A stretch of 64,000 bases of DNA from assembly GCF_020921035.1 (NCBI RefSeq), contig NC_063157.1, positions 23,143,015 to 23,207,014 of the forward strand. The letters run 5' to 3'. The position numbers and the translations under genes are program-made. The stretch is from Rhodamnia argentea. Its lineage: Eukaryota > Streptophyta > Magnoliopsida > Myrtales > Myrtaceae. Position 1 is the stretch's first letter. The number at the start of each line of letters is the position of its first letter. The notes beneath the pieces are model-generated. The model saw nothing but the letters and a program-made list of their open reading frames with translations. It did no database searches and was not told the DNA's origin. Below, piece by piece: positions 58,498 through 64,000 of this stretch.

Positions 58498-59489
58498 CTG
58501 GTGATTATTAGCGTCTGGTGATGAAGGTGGGAATGATTAGTAAGTTTGAGGAAGGAGTCAGTCAGGAGATGGAGGAGGGAAGGCGAAAGAGCTTTCTAGA
58601 GAGAGTGAGTGAGAAGAGTTTGATGAAGTTCCTACCATTTCTGCAGAAACGAGAGTTGTCGAAAGTTGAATTATTGGAAAGGGACAAGAAAACAGTACCG
58701 CTATTGAAGAGTGGCGGTACTGTTGAAATTAGTTCAAGTTACTATTGCCGTCAAAGGTCTCAAGAGCTCGAGCTCGAGCTCTTTATCAAGCTCGTCAACT
58801 TGACTGCTTTGCAAATCTAAACGGCCTTCGATCCATTTTCTCAAAATCATCTAGTGTTGATTTAAGTCGTGGCATTCAAGTAAACTAACAATGACCATCC
58901 GGTGGTCATCGCATCTGTTCGAGTGGAATGTAATAAAGAGATGTGATATTTAACCGAGCTCGAGTTTATTTCGAGCACCAAGTACGCGAGGGTAGAGTCG
59001 AGTCGAGTCGGAGTTTGAGATTGACATGGATCTCGTCCAACCTACGTCAAGAAGGGCAATTTGAGCTGTAAGGAGAATTCTTTTCATCTAAATTGAAGCT
59101 GGTCTGATGAGAAGATGGCAAAGCCCTTCTAGTTTGATCCGGCAGAACGTGAATCCGTCCACAATCTCCGACGCCCTCGTCACAAAAACTTACTTTTGAA
59201 AGACTGAACACAAAGCGGTGGAGTGGAGTTTCCGAGGCAGGTGGGGTTGCCGAGAGAGACTCGGCATTGGACCCCATCGGCGGTCCGTCGGTTCTCGAAG
59301 GTGGCGCCAAACCCTCTGTCTGAGCCAGTGTGTCTCTGTTCCAGAAACCTTCATGTCCCATCCAGGTATCTGGTCGAAGGAGGATAGCCATCAATGCATC
59401 CTTGAACTTGTTAGAAATGCTTTCTTTGCGTCAATCAAGGAAAAGAGGAAACACCGAATTACAAGAATATCTGAGGCTTTTTAAGGATC
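58498..59489. other. ATL upstream region, no gene
   Basis: Holds the ATL promoter and leader. 'gagctcgagctcgagctc' at about 58763 and 'gagtcgagtcgagtcgg' at 58998 are simple repeats. Nothing coding was supported. Confidence 0.35.
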
Positions 59490-60065
59490 CGCATGACCAC
59501 TATTCCCTTTCCAAACTCTATTTTTATTTTTATTTTTTGAACGAATTTCTAAGTAAAAATACGTATTTGGCAATGACACAAAATTTTTATTCATAAAATA
59601 GAAATTTATTTAATAACAATATAAACCTCATACGGTTGGCCGATCGGAGGACCGGAGATCGGCGGAGCTTGTGAGCGACGGCTAGGGACCGGAGATCGAC
59701 AAACGGCGACTCACATTTAGCGGCGGACGAACGGTGATAGGCGGCCAACCGTAGGAATACGAGAGAGATGACTGGCGGCGGATAGCGACCATCATATGGA
59801 AATTGAAGGCCGCGATCGGAGATTGGCGATGGCGACCGGTGGAGAGGGAGACTGCATGTGAGAAAGTGAGACTGCACGTGAGAGAGAGGGAGTGAGCAAT
59901 GAGAAAAATTCTTATTTCTATTCTAAATCTATTTTTGGACAAAAAATTTGTTTTGAAAATAGAAAAATGAAATTGTATTACCAAATAGATTTTTGTTCAA
60001 AACTTGTTCTCTGGAACAGAAAAATAGAATAATAGGAAAATAAAATTGATTTCATGTGCGCCCTT
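59490..60065. repeat. Foldback element, about 575 bp
   Basis: Left 'gaacgaatttctaagtaaaa' and 'tatttggcaatgacaca' pair in opposite sense with right 'aatttgttttgaaaatag' and 'tgtattaccaaatagatttt'. The right end reads 'catgtgcgcccttaa'. GC-rich inside (59635-59870) with 'ccggagatcgg' words. Non-coding. Confidence 0.5.
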
Positions 60066-60089
60066 AATGCTCGATTCATCCTTTTTGGA

Positions 60090-60615
60090 TGAGGCAACAT
60101 TTTGTTGCACACGTCTATTATATTATTTAATAGACGCACTTAATATTGTAAACTTATTATATTATTTAATTTAAAATCTTTTGCATTTGTATCAATAGAT
60201 TTATTTGACCAATTTGATCCGAAATCGCTGGGGTGGATCGATGGCACTGAAGTGGCACGTTGTTGACAATTTTTTTTCAAAGAATTGAATTTATTATTAC
60301 TTTTTATATCTTTTTTTCCCTTTCATTTTGATCTAAGAGCTCTAGGCAACAGTCGCCAGCGGCCAACAGGGGCTTGCTGGATTTGCCTAGTGGTTGGCGA
60401 GGAAAAAAAAGGAAAGAAAGAAAAGAAAAATAAAAAAAGTAAAAAGAAAAAAACCAAAAAATTATTAATATATTATTAAAAAATATTCATGTTAACACCG
60501 ACGTCCATGCCAGTGTTTTAGGGCAAAACTTAGATGGATAGATTGAATTCACACAAATACAAATGGATTTATGATTAAACTAGTCCAATTGAAAGGTTTA
60601 TGACTAAATTTGTAT
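60090..60615. repeat. Dispersed foldback repeat family 1 (copy F), left part
   Basis: Left end with 'catttgtatcaatagattta', GC-rich core ('ggttggcgagg'), A-rich tract, 'aaaatattcatgttaacacc' and tail 'gattgaattcacacaaatac', then 'atgactaaatttgtat'. It stops at the hAT insertion and resumes at 61455 ('aaatgcaatttttctaagac'), ending about 61492. Non-coding. Confidence 0.65.
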
Positions 60616-61446
60616 TAGGAGTGAGCAAAAAAATAGGGATTCACCCGAACCGAACCAAATCGTACTCAACTGGCTGGTTTTGGATGGTTCCCATTGGGTG
60701 CCGGTCCTGTTCTCAATTCCAATTTGCTGAAACTAGCGGGTACTGGTTCGGTTCCCAATTCCAAGAAAGAACCACCCATCCTCACCAACCGGACCAGAGT
60801 TATTTATATAATGTATATGTTTTTTTTATTCAAACTCTCTCTCTCAAAAAACAAAAAAAAAAAGTTGCTTCTGATTCCAATAGTACAGCGGTGGAGACTA
60901 GGAATCGGATTCACGTGTCCATACTGGATTCTCGTGACGAAGTAGTTGAGCTTGTGCTTAGTGTCTGGGGTTGCATGAGTTGAACTTAAATAACTTGGAA
61001 AGATTTCTAAAAGGTTTTCATCTTTCTTTTTCCCCCCTTTTGCGTGCTACTCTCTAGCTTTTGATGAAGTGTGACGTATTTCAGTATCCTTTTGCTTCAT
61101 CAATCTTCCGATGTTCATTGTAGTAAACGTGATTTCTTTTTTTATATGTGCTCATCTAAGAAATCAGCAAGTGCACCAATGCTCAAGTCCGTCTCTTTAT
61201 TTCATGGGAAATTGGGAATGGTTTCATTGGTTCGCTCGTGTACAAGCTTTTTTAGTTGATGTTAGTGCTCAGTAGAGCTGGTTTCATGGACCCAACCAAA
61301 AACTGGATCGAACCGGTGGTTCAATTCTCGAGTAGGTTAGTAGAACGAGCAGGTGGTTCACGATTTTCATTTTGCGAAACCATTCCCTAGCTGCTAGTTC
61401 TCGGTTTTAGGGTGGGAACCACCTATGTTGGAATCAATCACCCCTA
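60616..61446. mobile_element. Non-autonomous hAT element, 831 bp, nested in repeat copy F
   Basis: Exact 8-bp target duplication ATTTGTAT at 60608-60615 and 61447-61454. Terminal inverted repeats: TAGGAGTGAGCA left; right end TCAATCACCCCTA (inverse TAGGGGTGATTGA). GGTTC/GAACC words lie just inside both ends, as in the elements at 17540 and 36918. No coding capacity. It split repeat copy F, so it is younger than that copy. Confidence 0.92.
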
Positions 61447-61492
61447 ATTTGTATAAATGCAATTTTTCTAAGACTTTTTTGGTACTTTTCCA
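61447..61492. repeat. Foldback repeat family 1 (copy F), right remainder
   Basis: Continues copy F after the hAT target duplication and ends with the family tail 'gacttttttggtacttttcc'. Confidence 0.65.
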
Positions 61493-61716
61493 TTGTATTG
61501 TATCGGCTAACTACCGAATAGGTGTATAATCGAGCCAAGTCGAGTCAATACAATGCCAAACTCAAGCTCGACTCGGGTCACACATGCAACACATGCAGCG
61601 CTTTAAAGCGAACATGAATTGCATCAAGTCTTTGTGCTCGAGCTCGAGTTTAATAAATTCAACTGTTATTTAAGTTTAAGGACTTTGTGTTCGTTTTTCG
61701 TAGTTAATAATATTTT

Positions 61717-62092
61717 AAAAAATGATACAAATGGTCCATAAACTTTGATTCAATATGCAGTGTGGTCCCTCAATTTTAATTTGGCCAATATGATCCATGA
61801 ACTTTAACCCAATGTGTAATGTGGTCCCTAAAATTTTAATTTGTTCAATGTCATCTCCAAACTTTTGTGACATGTTCAATTTAGTCCCTGAAATATAAAA
61901 TAAAAATAAAAATCCAATGTCATCCCTAAACTTGATTAATGGAAATACTATATTGAATATCTTCCCATAGTTTAGGGACTAAGTTCAACATGTTCCAAAA
62001 GTTCGGTGACCATATTGATCAAATTAAAAGTTTAGGGATCACGTTGCACATTGGATCAAAGTTGATGGGCTATTTGTGTCACTATCCCATAA
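61717..62092. repeat. Foldback MITE family 2, copy 3
   Basis: Same order as the copy at 34646: 'acaaatggtccataaacttt' left, 'tgggctatttgtgtcactat' right, inverted. Inside are 'gtggtccct', 'ttcaatgtcatctccaaac' and 'tgaccatattgatcaaatt'. About 375 bp. Non-coding. Confidence 0.7.
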
Positions 62093-63189
62093 TTTTTCTC
62101 AAAAAATGGGTACTGGATGAAGTTGATTAGACTTACAAGCTTGTCGAGACGAGCACTTAGGTTGTGTTTGTCGTTCGGATTTCTAGTCAGAATATGATTT
62201 AATAGGATAGGATACGAAATCCAAGAAATTTGTTATATCCTATCTACTGTTTGGTGAACTACGGATTTGAAGTCAAATAAGTAGAGGCAAGGCGCGGCTA
62301 AGATCGACTTTATTTTGCTAAAACATTAAGATTCTTTAGAAATTATTCAATGATCCTAGTAGAGGTTTGTGCCATTGAATTCGGGCATAACATTGACAAA
62401 GCAAACCCCGTAGAATTGAGAGTCTTGATTTGGAGTGGAATCCTTTGAGAATGACCCGCTAGCCTTGCTCGTTGTTTTGTCAAGTAAGTAAAAAAGTGCC
62501 GAATAATCTAACTATTCGGTCACTTTTTGCAAGTTGAAGATACGCTCATGTAGGTTGTCCAAGAGAGCTCTTTGAAAGCTGATAATCAAACTTGACTTCA
62601 TAACATGTTTAGACCCCTTTCAAATGTTGAAAAGGTTCAAAAGGTTAAAGAACGAGAAACGTGATCTCTTATCACACCAAACAATTGATTAAAGAATAAG
62701 ATCGTGGAGATACTCAATTTTGCGGTCGGAGACCCCAGCCTGGCATCCTTGGAGATGCGGTCACACTTGACAGTCATTGCCGTCGGAGAGGCGGCCCCCT
62801 CTCTAGCCCGAAGGGGAGGCGGTGGTTGTGGGAAAAATATGATTCTCCTTAAGTGTACTTTCTTTCCATTTTTGGTTCATTATGTTATGTTACATTTGAT
62901 TTTTAGACTGAACGTGAAGAACCCCTATATTAGTCTCTTACATCCTAGCCATAAAAGATGTCCAGGCAACAAAATGTTCTAGTTTGGATCGAATTTTCTG
63001 AGTCAAGCTGATCCGAATATTTGATGGGATTTGATAAAAAAGTGAAGTCAGATTGTTGGTGAAACGTATTAAGAATATTATCAATTTGATAAAGGAAAGG
63101 AGTAATTACACTCGAACTAAGCGGAAAAAAAAAATCGACGTACGGTATGTGGCATAACCGACATTATTTCATGAATGGTCATATAAGAT
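62093..63189. other. Intergenic, no gene recognised
   Basis: An open frame at 62704-62982 has no recognisable domain. Nothing else supported. Confidence 0.3.
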
Positions 63190-63830
63190 AAAAGGGGCTC
63201 GTCCCTTGCATTCAGAGAGGTACGGTGTTGCTTGCCTAGCCGCTAAGGCCCTCCGCAAGTTGAGGAGCGTGGTGATAACTGGGGTTAGCTTCTTACTTAG
63301 CTTCACTAAGCTGTTGAAGTTAAGATGTCCCAAACAAATATGTAGTACAATTATTAGACTCCGTACCTATTTGATTTGCCTTAGCCTCCATAGACTTTCC
63401 CTCGAATGGTCTTTCGACCTTCATTTGATTTCAACGGTCGGCATAGATCTCATGACACCCTTCCCCCTACTACTACGAAGAAAGCCCTGCCCTTTTCCTT
63501 CGCTACTAGAAGAGTAAGCAATTTCTATTGGCGGTAGACCTCAAGACGAAATGATCGTGTCATATGCATCGTCCATCAACGATAGTTCACTAATGTCTAT
63601 TGATTTAGACTCCTTCCCTCATTCCAAAAGATCGAGAGGAGCCCGTAAGCCCCCAAAACCGAGGATGAAAACGGAAGCCTTTTCTGATCATACAAAGTGC
63701 ATCTCTTACAATAAGTTGAGGGATATATAAACTAACCCCCATCTCTGTCCTGACATTTCAACTATATCACAAGCAAAACTTGTTATTCTTTCGACCAAGG
63801 ATAAACTTCTTTCATTCAATCACCCGTGGT
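63190..63830. other. Organelle-like, probably mitochondrial-type, DNA segment
   Basis: Balanced base use with 'cctactactacgaagaaagc', 'gcttacttagcttcactaag'-like texture and 'cccccaaaaccgaggatgaa', unlike the AT-rich nuclear spacer around it. It resembles plant mitochondrial intergenic DNA, so it may be a nuclear mitochondrial insertion. No intact mitochondrial gene is visible. Judged from texture only. Confidence 0.4.
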
Positions 63831-64000
63831 CTTCGAGCGAGATTACGCCCTACATAACTACATTCATCTAATTACGGGTGGACAATCAAAAGTCAAAACT
63901 AATATTGAATAAAACTTTGAATTAAATGGGACTTAAGCTTAAAAAGCGAACACGCAAGTTTCAAGAGAAGCCATTTACACCGCATAAACATAAACAAGAC
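63831..64000. other. Window end, no feature
   Basis: Short AT-rich end; nothing seen. Confidence 0.4.

Noticed and set aside
58518-58820. 100-aa plus-strand ORF upstream of the ATL gene
   Set aside because: Divergent, charged, no domain; lies in the ATL leader/promoter and ends in a simple 'gagctc' repeat.
63206-63517. 103-aa ORF in the organelle-like stretch
   Set aside because: No similarity to a mitochondrial protein that I recognise; probably chance.
1-64000. tRNA, rRNA or snoRNA genes
   Set aside because: No cloverleaf, box C/D or rRNA words were noticed; a tRNAscan or Infernal run would be needed to exclude them fully.

Overview
The window is nuclear DNA of a flowering plant, very probably a woody eudicot. 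Genes have short phase-consistent GT-AG introns, AT-rich intergenic DNA, many small foldback and TIR transposons, LTR remnants and CT/GA microsatellites. Repeat style and gene content would fit Myrtaceae, but nothing here proves it. Nothing prokaryotic, no CRISPR array and no gene cluster of a specialised pathway is present.

Layout. 0.9-3.2 kb: CHY-zinc-finger RING E3 ligase of the RZFP34/CHYR1 type (minus, 12 exons, rebuilt as 276 codons). 6.9-8.5 kb: unidentified minus-strand candidate gene. 9.3-14.6 kb: nonsense-mediated decay factor SMG8 (minus, 4 exons, 1208 codons). 14.5-22.4 kb: a local tandem duplication. The ancestral order SMG8 exon 1 - histone H2B - STOP1-like zinc finger is present twice. 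The first copy keeps a decayed H2B and only the 3' part of the zinc-finger gene. The second keeps an SMG8 exon-1 relic, an intact H2B with a canonical histone promoter element and an intact STOP1-like gene. 25.5-26.8 kb: CKS1, the cyclin-dependent-kinase regulatory subunit (minus, 3 exons, 87 aa). 27-41 kb: repeat-rich, with a 979-bp Mutator-like element with 9-bp target duplications, a 1390-bp solo LTR with 5-bp target duplications, a ~1.9-kb inverted element made of two opposed arrays of ~61-bp repeats, and several foldback elements. 42.0-42.6 kb: intronless NDR1/HIN1-like (NHL) membrane protein (plus). 43-51 kb: LTR remnant and foldback elements, no convincing gene. 52.2-56.6 kb: large RING (C3HC4) protein (plus, 7 exons, 909 codons). 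57.7-58.5 kb: ATL-type RING-H2 E3 ligase (minus, intronless), convergent with the previous gene. 59.5-64 kb: nested transposons (a hAT element inside a foldback element) and a stretch that looks like organellar, probably mitochondrial, DNA.

The genes are ordinary housekeeping or stress-signalling genes and do not form one pathway. Three are RING E3 ligases (one stress-type CHY-RING, one large RING, one ATL), and STOP1-like, NHL and ATL families are all tied to stress or defence in other plants. I found no undescribed biological system. The most informative signals are structural: the SMG8-H2B-STOP1 tandem duplication with its chimeric junction and parallel decay of an H2B gene and its promoter, and several transposon insertions with exact target duplications.
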